DNA from: Acidimicrobiaceae bacterium | GTDB taxonomy: Bacteria > Actinomycetota > Acidimicrobiia > Acidimicrobiales > Bog-793 | Assembly (NCBI GenBank): GCA_027459565.1 | Contig: DAIDIA010000106.1 | Location: forward strand, 1 to 5,029 | Length of the DNA stretch: 5,029 nucleotides | Direction: 5' to 3' | Part shown: piece after piece, positions 1 to 5,029 of the stretch | Layout of the letters: the number at the start of each line of letters is the position of its first letter | How positions within the stretch are numbered: position 1 is the stretch's first letter | Program-made: the position numbers and the translations under genes | Notes under the pieces: model-generated | What the model was told of the DNA's origin: nothing | Seen by the model: only the letters and a program-made list of their open reading frames with translations | The model's database searches: none

Positions 1-15
1 CCGGTGCGTCCCCGG

Positions 16-1161
16 CTATCCCAGGCTCCTCACCGTGACCTTCATCCGGGTGCAGCGGTCGTGGCGCAGCGTTGGCGCTGCGCACGACGTCATCGTCGAC
101 GTCACCACCCTCAGCGCCGAGAGTTCGAGGTAACGGGACTCCCCCGGTGCCAGTTGTGCCAGCGGGACCGACTGCACCGTCTCATTGTTCATCACGACCT
201 CGACGACGACATTCACCTCTGTGACGTTTCCCTCGTTCCTCACCACCACGATCGGGCGCACCGATGACGTGGGCGCGAAGACCGACGGCGCATTGGATGT
301 CGGAATCTGGGAGATGCGCGGCAGTGTCGTCGTTGTGGTCGTGGATCGTCTCTTTGTCGTTGGCGTGGTCTTCTTTGCGGGCGCGGTCCTGGCGCGCCGT
401 GGGACCGTCGTGGTCGTGGTCGTTGTCGTGGTCGTGGTCGTGGTCGTCGGGATGACCTCGGGAAGCGGATTGAGTGAGATCGCGGCGATCATCAGCGCAT
501 GGTGTGCGCGAAGTTGCGGGGCACGCGCGAGCAGGGAGGCGAAATGGTTCAACCGCGCCGAGTCGAAGGCGCCACCTGGCGAGAACCAGTCGACCACGGG
601 GAGCTGTGTGGGTGCGGATCCCCGCGGGAGCGCGCGGAGGAACTCGCGATAGCGCGACTGCGCGCTTCGCATCAGCGATGAGGAGGCCGAGAATCCTGCC
701 TGCCCGTTGGCAGCCGAACCGCTGGAGATCACCGAATCCACCGCCGCACCGAACTTCGCGAATGACTGGGACCGGAGATCCAGAGCGGATACAAGCAGCG
801 CCTTGGCTCGCGGGGACGGGGAGCCAAGGGTGCTTGTCCGCACCCCATCGAGCTGGTCTTTGGAGGCGGTGACAAGGCTCTCGACGATGAGCGTGAGCTT
901 CGGACGACTCATCGTCGAGCCGCTCGATTCGACGTAGGCGAGAGTCGGCGTCAGGAGGTTCGCGTCGTTGACCGTCGGCGCCATGGTAGCGACCCAGGAT
1001 CCCGCCGTACGGCGCGCTGCGGGTGCGGATGCGTTCACAACCTGGTGGATGAGTTCCGCGACGACAAAGACCAGCACGAGCACCAAAGCGACGATGAGAC
1101 GGCGCCGACGACGGGCGCGACGGCGCGCGGCAGACGCGACTCCGCTGACGGGACCAAGCAT
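16..1161 (-). CDS. Membrane-anchored extracytoplasmic protein of unknown function with poly-Thr linkers
   Basis: I do not recognise this 381-residue protein. Residues 13-21 are eight Arg in nine, followed by one hydrophobic helix (about 22-37), which predicts a signal anchor with the rest outside the cell. Residues 40-232 look mostly helical and lack recognisable catalytic motifs. A disordered linker follows: 14 Thr at 239-252, a basic Pro/Lys/Arg/Thr stretch (253-273) and 6 Thr at 274-279. The C-terminal part (about 300-380) looks beta-rich; NEGNVTE (309-315) and LAPGES (337-342) resemble CARDB-like or other Ig-fold adhesion domains, which is inference only. Cys360 and Cys370 are its only cysteines and could form a disulfide. 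The ATG at 1161 is the first start before the Arg cluster and is preceded by TAGGGT eight bases upstream. The gene lies downstream of qcrB in the same direction, but a tRNA gene on the other strand separates them, so co-transcription is unlikely. I am confident it is a gene and not of its function. Confidence 0.85.
   Translation of the reverse strand: MLGPVSGVASAARRRARRRRRLIVALVLVLVFVVAELIHQVVNASAPAARRTAGSWVATMAPTVNDANLLTPTLAYVESSGSTMSRPKLTLIVESLVTASKDQLDGVRTSTLGSPSPRAKALLVSALDLRSQSFAKFGAAVDSVISSGSAANGQAGFSASSSLMRSAQSRYREFLRALPRGSAPTQLPVVDWFSPGGAFDSARLNHFASLLARAPQLRAHHALMIAAISLNPLPEVIPTTTTTTTTTTTTTTVPRRARTAPAKKTTPTTKRRSTTTTTTLPRISQIPTSNAPSVFAPTSSVRPIVVVRNEGNVTEVNVVVEVVMNNETVQSVPLAQLAPGESRYLELSALRVVTSTMTSCAAPTLRHDRCTRMKVTVRSLG
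325..447 (-). repeat. Poly-threonine-encoding low-complexity tract
   Basis: Two short-period tracts lie inside the gene at 16-1161. At 406-447 the coding strand has 14 threonine codons, mostly alternating ACG and ACC (a 6-base period) with one ACA. At 325-342 there are six more Thr codons. Between them is a basic, Pro/Lys/Arg-rich segment. Such tracts usually encode extended, possibly glycosylated linkers, and their near-perfect DNA repetition makes length change by replication slippage plausible. Threonine is encoded only when the tract is read on the minus strand in this frame. Confidence 0.9.
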
Positions 1162-1168
1162 TTCTATG

Positions 1169-1174
1169 ACCCTA
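1169..1174 (-). promoter_or_regulatory. Candidate -10 box for a possibly leaderless gene
   Basis: TAGGGT on the minus strand fits the loose actinobacterial -10 pattern TAnnnT and ends seven bases before the ATG at 1161. Transcription would then start at or next to the A of the ATG, giving a leaderless mRNA. I see no good -35 hexamer 17-18 bases upstream. The same bases contain AGGG eight bases from the ATG, which could instead be a weak ribosome binding site. The two readings cannot be separated from sequence alone. Confidence 0.35.
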
Positions 1175-1313
1175 CCGGTTCAGGGTGGACCATGTTTTGA
1201 CACGCCATCTCGTTGCCACGAACCCTTTCATCTCCCGCGCACCGACCTGCGAGTGCGCGACTCCCGCCGGAGAGCATGACCGCGAGGTCGGGCAGGCACC
1301 GTCGCTCGCCAAC

Positions 1314-1343
1314 CGGACAACGATACGCGAGGAGGGGTAACCT
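1314..1343 (+). promoter_or_regulatory. Weak candidate promoter for tRNA-Thr
   Basis: CGGACA (1314-1319) matches four of six bases of TTGACA. It is followed, after an 18-base spacer, by TAACCT (1338-1343), which fits TAnnnT. Transcription would start near 1350, about 37 bases before the mature tRNA end. This is the best pair I can see in the 225-base spacer 1162-1386, which otherwise shows no gene. The match is weak in such G+C-rich DNA. Confidence 0.3.
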
Positions 1344-1344
1344 T

Positions 1345-1469
1345 GAGCCTCTTGTGCGTGCACCCCTCGTGCGCACCAGATCCAAGGCCGGTGTGGCGCA
1401 GCTGGTAGCGCAGGCGATTTGTAATCGTCAGGTCGTCGGTTCGAGTCCGACCACCGGCTCAAGAGGCTC
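1345..1469. repeat. Perfect 10-bp inverted repeat bracketing the tRNA gene
   Basis: GAGCCTCTTG at 1345-1354 is the exact reverse complement of CAAGAGGCTC at 1460-1469. The right arm begins on the base immediately after the discriminator base of the tRNA, and the left arm lies 32 bases before the tRNA 5' end. In a precursor transcript carrying both arms, leader and trailer could pair and add a helix beyond the acceptor stem. The flanking bases do not extend the pairing. Confidence 0.75.
1387..1459 (+). tRNA. tRNA-Thr, anticodon UGU
   Basis: A complete 73-base cloverleaf folds here. The acceptor stem GCCGGTG pairs with CACCGGC (1452-1458) and the discriminator base is T1459. The D arm is GCGC/GCGC with loop AGCTGGTA. 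The anticodon stem GGCGA/TCGTC has one G-T wobble and loop TTTGTAA, placing the TGT anticodon at 1420-1422, which reads ACA. The variable loop is AGGTC, and the T arm is GTCGG/CCGAC with loop TTCGAGT. The identity elements known for threonyl-tRNA synthetase are present: G1-C72, C2-G71 and anticodon G35-U36. The 3' CCA is not encoded (CAA follows), so it must be added after transcription. The gene points toward the 3' end of qcrB on the opposite strand. Confidence 0.97.
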
Positions 1470-1470
1470 C

Positions 1471-1493
1471 TGGCGTGCCCCGACAGGGCGCCA
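1471..1493. terminator. Weak hairpin between tRNA-Thr and qcrB, possible bidirectional terminator
   Basis: TGGC (1471-1474) pairs with GCCA (1490-1493) and GCCC (1477-1480) pairs with GGGC (1486-1489). This gives eight base pairs with a 2-base bulge (1475-1476) and a 5-base loop. It lies in the 83-base gap between two converging genes, where transcription in both directions should stop. There is no T-run on either side, so it is not a classical intrinsic terminator. I see no better candidate; ACCGGT at 1518-1523 and 1545-1550 could also pair, across a 21-base loop. Confidence 0.3.
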
Positions 1494-1542
1494 CCTCGGC
1501 GACGACTCACCGATGCGACCGGTCAGTGCGCCGCCTGTCGAC

Positions 1543-3042
1543 CTACCGGTAGTCGCGCGGGATCTGATAGACGCCCGCGGTGCCCGTTGGCTCGGGCTCA
1601 CCCATCACGCCAGACAGATCGACGGAATCGACATCGATGGGCTCGAGCACCTCGTGGCGGTAGCCCGCGTATGCCTCCGTCGGCACCGCGGAGTAACCGC
1701 CGTCCTCTCCGCGAACGATGATGTTGTACTGCTTGCGCTTGCCCGCACCCTTGGTGTGCGACATCTCGGTGCAGATCTTGTAGGTGACCGGGAAGACGAT
1801 GAGCGGAACAACCACGCACAGCACCCGGAACGACAAGAGCACAACGTTCAAGGAGACTGAGAGGTAGTTGGCAAGCACATCGGTCGCGCTCGCACCGAAC
1901 AGCACGAAGTAGAAGGCGAGCACGGCTGCTCCGACGGCGGTGCGCACCGGACGATCGCGCGGGCGGTCGAGGATGTGATGCTCGCGGTCATCGCGCGTGA
2001 ACGCAGCCTCGATCCACGGCCACGCCATCATGACGTTGAAGGTGATGCCTGGCAACAGCACCGCGGGGAAGAAGACGTTGGGGATCATGTGGCCGGGGAG
2101 GTGGAGCTCCCAACTCGGCATGACGCGAAGCGCTCCGTCGAGCCAGCCCATGTACCAGTCGGGCTGGACCGCGTAACTCACGTGGAAGGGGATGTAGGGG
2201 CCGTACAACCAGATCGGATTGATCTGCACAAAGGCGCCGAGCAGCACCGTCACCGCCGTGGTGAGGAAGAGGAAACCGGTGGTCTTGATCATGAAGGTCG
2301 GCCACATCGGAGCACCGACCACGTTGTCCTCGCGCGCGCCGTTGCCCTTGAACTGCGTGTGCTTGTGCTTGACCAACAGTCCGAGGTGCGCTCCGAGCAG
2401 TCCGAAGATCACGAGCGGGACGATGAGGACATGCAAGATGAAGAACCTCGGGATGATCGAACCGTTGCCCGGGAAGACGCCGCCGAAGAGGAGCGTCGCG
2501 AGATAGCTTCCGACGAACGGGATCGACTCCAGGATCGAATAGGCGATCCGGATACCGGTACCCGAGACGAGGTCGTCGGGAATCGAGTAGCCGAGGAAGC
2601 CATTGACGATTGCGAGGATCATCAGCGTCGTTCCGATGAACCAGTTGAGCTCGCGCGGGCGACGGAATGCGCCGGTGAAGAAGACCCGGAGCATGTGCAC
2701 GACGATCGAGCCGACGAAGATGTTCGCCGACCAGTGGTGCATCTGGCGCATGAGGAGTCCGCCGCGCACGCTGAACGAGAGGTCCAGGGTGGACTTGAAG
2801 GCTGCGGACATCGTCTGGCCGTCGAACGGCGCGTAGATGCCGTGGTAGACGACGTCCTGGCCCGACGGCACGAAATACAGGGTCAAGAAGACCCCGGTTG
2901 CCAGCAAGACGATGAACGAATACAGCGCGATCTCGCCGATCATGAACGACCAGTGGTCGGGGAAGATCTTGTTGAGGAGATGTCGACCAGAGCGCGAGAT
3001 CGCGAGCCGGTTGTCGAACCAGGTGAAGAGACGGTCGATCAT
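1543..3042 (-). CDS. qcrB: Cytochrome bc1 complex cytochrome b subunit (QcrB)
   Basis: This is the membrane core of menaquinol:cytochrome c reductase, carrying hemes bL and bH and the Qo and Qi quinone sites. The product has 499 residues and eight predicted membrane helices (roughly 33-58, 98-122, 135-156, 198-222, 250-274, 318-340, 368-390, 396-420). Heme ligands are His102/His116 and His204/His219. The second pair is spaced by 14 residues, as in cytochrome b6 and Gram-positive QcrB, rather than 13 as in mitochondria. The Qo motif is PDWY (294-297), a variant known from menaquinol-using enzymes. RRPRELNW (127-134) is a conserved family loop. A cytoplasmic tail of about 78 residues follows the last helix. 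The ATG at 3042 overlaps the qcrA stop as ATGA and is preceded by a G-rich stretch. The reading frame is open for 150 codons upstream, but that part overlaps the Rieske gene and does not resemble cytochrome b. At 499 residues it is slightly shorter than mycobacterial QcrB (about 549). Confidence 0.97.
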   Translation of the reverse strand: MIDRLFTWFDNRLAISRSGRHLLNKIFPDHWSFMIGEIALYSFIVLLATGVFLTLYFVPSGQDVVYHGIYAPFDGQTMSAAFKSTLDLSFSVRGGLLMRQMHHWSANIFVGSIVVHMLRVFFTGAFRRPRELNWFIGTTLMILAIVNGFLGYSIPDDLVSGTGIRIAYSILESIPFVGSYLATLLFGGVFPGNGSIIPRFFILHVLIVPLVIFGLLGAHLGLLVKHKHTQFKGNGAREDNVVGAPMWPTFMIKTTGFLFLTTAVTVLLGAFVQINPIWLYGPYIPFHVSYAVQPDWYMGWLDGALRVMPSWELHLPGHMIPNVFFPAVLLPGITFNVMMAWPWIEAAFTRDDREHHILDRPRDRPVRTAVGAAVLAFYFVLFGASATDVLANYLSVSLNVVLLSFRVLCVVVPLIVFPVTYKICTEMSHTKGAGKRKQYNIIVRGEDGGYSAVPTEAYAGYRHEVLEPIDVDSVDLSGVMGEPEPTGTAGVYQIPRDYR

Positions 3043-3974
3043 GCGGTTCCCCCCCGCTCCCAGAATCCGGGACCGATGGGTTCGTCGTAGTCCGCCTGGG
3101 CACGCAGGTACCCGGAGCTGTCCACGTAGAGCGGCAGCTGCGGGAGCGGGCGCGGAGCCGGTCCGAAGATGGGGATTCCGCCCTTGGTCACCTCGAAGAG
3201 CGACTGATGGCACGGACACAGGAGCTGCTTGGTGAGCTGCTCGTACAGCCCGACCGGACATCCCGCATGGGTGCAGACCTTCGAGTAGGCGACGTACCCC
3301 TCGGGCCCCCAGGTCTCGCGCCCCGGCATCGTGACGACGCTGCCGCCGTTTTGGACCCGGATCAGTACCGTCTGGGAGAGCGCGCCGCCGAGGTCGTTCT
3401 CGGGAAAGACCGTGGCAAGACTCCCCTCGGTGAGATCGGAGGCCTTGAGGCGTCGACCATCGACGGTCGAGACATAGGAGCCCCGCTTCCACTTGGTGTG
3501 ATAGAAGCTCTTCTTCGGCAACGGGCCGAGCGACCGCACGAGCGGGAAGAGCGCGACGATCCCGAAGACCGCGCCCGACGCAGCCAGCATCGCACCGAGA
3601 AAGCCACGGCGACCGAACGCGACCCTGCCGCGAACGACGAAATCGGCGACGATCTCGTCGTGTTGCTCGCGCGTGGTCGCCATCATCGCGCGCTCCTCCT
3701 CGAACGGTCCCCGCGGCGTCAGGTACCTTCCCCAGATCACCATCGCCGCGCCGAACCCGAGAAAGCCCACCCCAAGGGTTCCGCCGAGCATCGCGTTGCT
3801 CGCGTTCTGCCAGAAGGCAGCGCCGAAACCCGCAAAGGCGACGAGGGAGACGAAGAAGGTCAGCGCAGCGACCTTCTCGATCCGCTTCGGGTTCTTCGCG
3901 GCCACCTGGAACTGTGGAGCGTCTGTTGACACCAGCGCGCCGGTCTTCTCGTCTTGACTGTGCTGATCAGGCAT
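3039..3974 (-). CDS. qcrA: Cytochrome bc1 complex Rieske iron-sulfur subunit (QcrA)
   Basis: This subunit accepts an electron from quinol at the Qo site of QcrB through a 2Fe-2S cluster and passes it to QcrC. The 311-residue product has the actinobacterial plan of three membrane helices (about 36-55, 63-82, 126-147) before the external Rieske domain. Cluster motifs are CTHAGC (234-239) and CPCHQS (253-258): Cys234, His236, Cys253 and His256 bind iron, and Cys239 and Cys255 form the usual disulfide. RRGFL (122-126) directly precedes the third helix and fits the twin-arginine consensus, agreeing with the known Tat-dependent insertion of that helix in Streptomyces QcrA. It is shorter than mycobacterial QcrA (about 429), mainly because the N-terminal region is short. 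The ATG at 3974 lies inside the 3' end of qcrC (8-base overlap) and has a good AAAGGAAG ribosome binding site. Seven consecutive G lie just before the stop. Confidence 0.97.
   Translation of the reverse strand: MPDQHSQDEKTGALVSTDAPQFQVAAKNPKRIEKVAALTFFVSLVAFAGFGAAFWQNASNAMLGGTLGVGFLGFGAAMVIWGRYLTPRGPFEEERAMMATTREQHDEIVADFVVRGRVAFGRRGFLGAMLAASGAVFGIVALFPLVRSLGPLPKKSFYHTKWKRGSYVSTVDGRRLKASDLTEGSLATVFPENDLGGALSQTVLIRVQNGGSVVTMPGRETWGPEGYVAYSKVCTHAGCPVGLYEQLTKQLLCPCHQSLFEVTKGGIPIFGPAPRPLPQLPLYVDSSGYLRAQADYDEPIGPGFWERGGTA
3049..3060 (-). promoter_or_regulatory. G-rich ribosome binding region of qcrB with a 7-G run
   Basis: On the minus strand GGAG (3060-3057) is followed by C and seven G (3055-3049), then AACCGC and ATG at 3042. 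GGAG is about 14 bases from the start, too far for an ideal site, so the G-run and coupling through the ATGA overlap with qcrA probably both support initiation. The run also codes for the last glycines of QcrA. Confidence 0.55.
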
Positions 3975-4821
3975 GTGCTTCCTTTAGCGCATCTTCCGCG
4001 CTCTCCTCGTCCTCACTCCGGTCTCCAACCCAGAGCGCGAACAAGAGGCACGCACCGACACCGATGAACAGACCGATGAAGCCCTCGGCGACCGGTCCGT
4101 TTCCGCCAAGCCCGATGCCTCCGGCGTTGTCGGGGTGTCCGATGTATTTCGAGACGTAGGCGACGACGTCGCGCACCTGGGCGGCGGTCAGTGCACCGGG
4201 GTAGAACCGCGGCATGTTTCCCGGAGCGGTGATGATCGCCTCGGTGATCATCGTCGGATTCAACCCGTGGAGCGAGGGCGCGTTGAGCTGACCCGAGAGC
4301 GCGTCTCCCGAGCCGGTGATCGTATGGCAGCCCGCGCAGTTCTCCGAGAACAGGTTCTGTCCGAGCGAGACGCTCGCGCCCGTCACATCGCCGCTCGGGA
4401 TCGCGAATCCGCCCGGTTTGAGGCTGGCGACGTAGTTCGCGATCGCGATCGTCTGGGCACGGGTGAACCGGTCAGGACCGCGGCTCGGCTGCGCAGTCGG
4501 AACCGCGAGCGGCATCCACCCGCTCGAGACCCAGAGATCGACCGTGGCAGCACCACGTCCGAGCAAGGAGGGGGCGAGCGAACTTCCACCGGCCCCGATG
4601 CCGTGACAGCTGGAACAGTTCTCGTCGAACAGCGTCTGGCCGATGCCAAGTTCAGGCGCGACGGGCTGGGAAGACCTCGTCGAGATCCGCCTCGCATGCA
4701 CCGCCTGGTGCTTGGCCACCACCGAGTGCGTCGTCGCGCCTGCCCCCAACGCCGAGATGCCAAGGAATCCGGCAACGAGGATGGCGCCCGCGAGGGCGAT
4801 GTGAATTGGGGATCGTCGCAT
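3967..4821 (-). CDS. qcrC: Cytochrome bc1 complex diheme cytochrome c subunit (QcrC)
   Basis: In Actinobacteria this subunit replaces both cytochrome c1 and mobile cytochrome c, carrying electrons from the Rieske cluster straight to the aa3 oxidase inside a supercomplex. The 284-residue product has an N-terminal hydrophobic helix (about 8-28, signal or anchor), two cytochrome c domains and a C-terminal anchor (about 246-266) with an acidic cytoplasmic tail. Heme attachment motifs are CSSCH (69-73) and CAGCH (162-166). Likely distal ligands are Met103 in GWMPL and Met203 in GNMPRF. Its length is near that of mycobacterial QcrC (about 280). The ATG at 4821 lies two bases after the ctaE stop. 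I see no Shine-Dalgarno sequence there, so translation probably depends on ribosomes finishing ctaE. The gene ends within the start of qcrA. Confidence 0.96.
   Translation of the reverse strand: MRRSPIHIALAGAILVAGFLGISALGAGATTHSVVAKHQAVHARRISTRSSQPVAPELGIGQTLFDENCSSCHGIGAGGSSLAPSLLGRGAATVDLWVSSGWMPLAVPTAQPSRGPDRFTRAQTIAIANYVASLKPGGFAIPSGDVTGASVSLGQNLFSENCAGCHTITGSGDALSGQLNAPSLHGLNPTMITEAIITAPGNMPRFYPGALTAAQVRDVVAYVSKYIGHPDNAGGIGLGGNGPVAEGFIGLFIGVGACLLFALWVGDRSEDEESAEDALKEAHA
3978..3985 (-). promoter_or_regulatory. Ribosome binding site of qcrA
   Basis: AAAGGAAG on the minus strand lies inside the 3' end of qcrC, with its AGGA core about six bases from the ATG at 3974. It is the only clear Shine-Dalgarno sequence among the three complete qcr genes and fixes the qcrA start. 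Confidence 0.75.
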
Positions 4822-4823
4822 CG

Positions 4824-5029
4824 TTATGAGAGCAGGAAGAGGGCGCTGAACAGCCCGACCCAGACAATGTCGACAAAGTGCCAGTAGTAGCTCACCGCTT
4901 GGTAGACCGGAGTCTCTCCGGTGTCGCCATCAGGCCCGGACATCCGGAACAGAAGGAACACCATCGCGACCAGTCCGAGAAGGACATGGAGACCGTGCAA
5001 ACCGGACATCACATAGAAGAGCGAACCGT
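4824..5029 (-). CDS. ctaE: Cytochrome c oxidase subunit III (CtaE), C-terminal part
   Basis: The gene runs off the right edge, leaving the last 67 residues of a protein usually near 200 residues. It begins in-window as GSLFYVMSGLHGLHV, which matches the COX3 pattern FY...TGxHGxHV at helix VI. It ends with YYWHFVDIVWVGLFSALF, the very conserved helix VII signature. The part seen therefore covers the last two membrane helices of this non-catalytic core subunit of the aa3-type oxidase. The GTG at 5012 is an internal Val codon and not a start: the frame is open to the edge and the upstream residues fit the family. The TAA stop lies two bases before the qcrC ATG, consistent with the known actinobacterial ctaE-qcrCAB operon. 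Confidence 0.95.
   Translation of the reverse strand, partial: GSLFYVMSGLHGLHVLLGLVAMVFLLFRMSGPDGDTGETPVYQAVSYYWHFVDIVWVGLFSALFLLS

Noticed and set aside
185..652. Plus-strand frame with a long poly-Val tract
   Set aside because: The Val run is the antisense reading of the poly-Thr codons of the gene at 16-1161; there is no other support.
1197..1202. Perfect TTGACA on the plus strand
   Set aside because: No acceptable -10 box lies 16-18 bases downstream, and no plus-strand gene begins nearby.
1387..1469. tRNA gene as an attachment site for an integrated element
   Set aside because: There is no integrase and no direct repeat of the tRNA 3' end in the window; the repeat seen is inverted and the neighbours are core genes.
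1172..1510. Minus-strand reading frame of 112 codons containing SNRRPDDYKSPALP
   Set aside because: This peptide pattern is the well-known false translation of the antisense strand of a tRNA gene; here it spans tRNA-Thr at 1387-1459.
1171..1550. Shared 9-mer CCTACCGGT at 1171-1179 and 1542-1550
   Set aside because: A 9-base match within about 400 bases is expected fairly often by chance, and the copies sit in unrelated contexts.
1213..1860. Plus-strand reading frame of 215 codons containing AGVAQLVAQAICNRQVVGSSPTT
   Set aside because: It is the sense-strand false translation of the tRNA gene, running on into sequence antisense to qcrB.
1975..3090. Plus-strand open frame of 371 codons
   Set aside because: It lies wholly antisense to qcrB and the end of qcrA. 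Its composition (very rich in Asp, Glu, Arg and His) is typical of shadow frames in G+C-rich DNA, and it has no recognisable domain.
3043..3492. N-terminal extension of the qcrB frame by 150 codons
   Set aside because: It overlaps the Rieske cluster-binding region of qcrA in another frame, has no similarity to cytochrome b, and the ATG at 3042 gives a normal N-terminus.
3207..3929. Plus-strand open frame of 240 codons
   Set aside because: It is antisense to qcrA and has the same charged shadow composition.
4135..4887. Plus-strand open frame of 250 codons
   Set aside because: It is antisense to qcrC, where both heme motifs clearly identify the real gene.

Overview
The window looks like a chromosomal segment from a high-G+C actinobacterium. 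The main evidence is the order ctaE-qcrC-qcrA-qcrB, read from right to left on the minus strand. This is the standard actinobacterial layout, in which a diheme, membrane-anchored cytochrome c (QcrC) replaces both cytochrome c1 and soluble cytochrome c. A secreted or anchored protein with long poly-threonine linkers at the left end suggests the class Acidimicrobiia, where I recall such linkers being common. That placement is inference and could be wrong.

Layout from left to right: positions 16-1161 (minus) encode an unrecognised 381-residue membrane-anchored extracytoplasmic protein with two poly-Thr tracts. Positions 1162-1386 are a spacer with only weak promoter candidates and the left arm of an inverted repeat. 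Positions 1387-1459 (plus) are a tRNA-Thr(UGU) gene. Positions 1460-1542 are a short spacer with a weak hairpin. Positions 1543-3042 (qcrB, cytochrome b), 3039-3974 (qcrA, Rieske protein) and 3967-4821 (qcrC, diheme cytochrome c) are on the minus strand. From 4824 to the window edge is the C-terminal third of ctaE (cytochrome c oxidase subunit III).

The four respiratory genes are packed with a 2-base gap and then 8-base and 4-base overlaps, so they are almost certainly one translationally coupled operon. Together they encode the complete menaquinol:cytochrome c reductase plus part of the aa3 oxidase. From known actinobacterial biology, these assemble into a III-IV supercomplex. QcrB takes electrons from quinol at the Qo site (PDWY motif), QcrA's 2Fe-2S cluster passes one to QcrC, and QcrC's two c hemes deliver electrons directly to the oxidase. 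All heme, iron-sulfur and Qo motifs needed are present, so the genes look functional.

I found no mobile element, CRISPR array or clearly new multi-gene system. The items most worth a second look are a perfect 10-bp inverted repeat bracketing the tRNA gene, the poly-Thr anchored protein next to the qcr operon, and the tRNA lying antisense to any qcr read-through.
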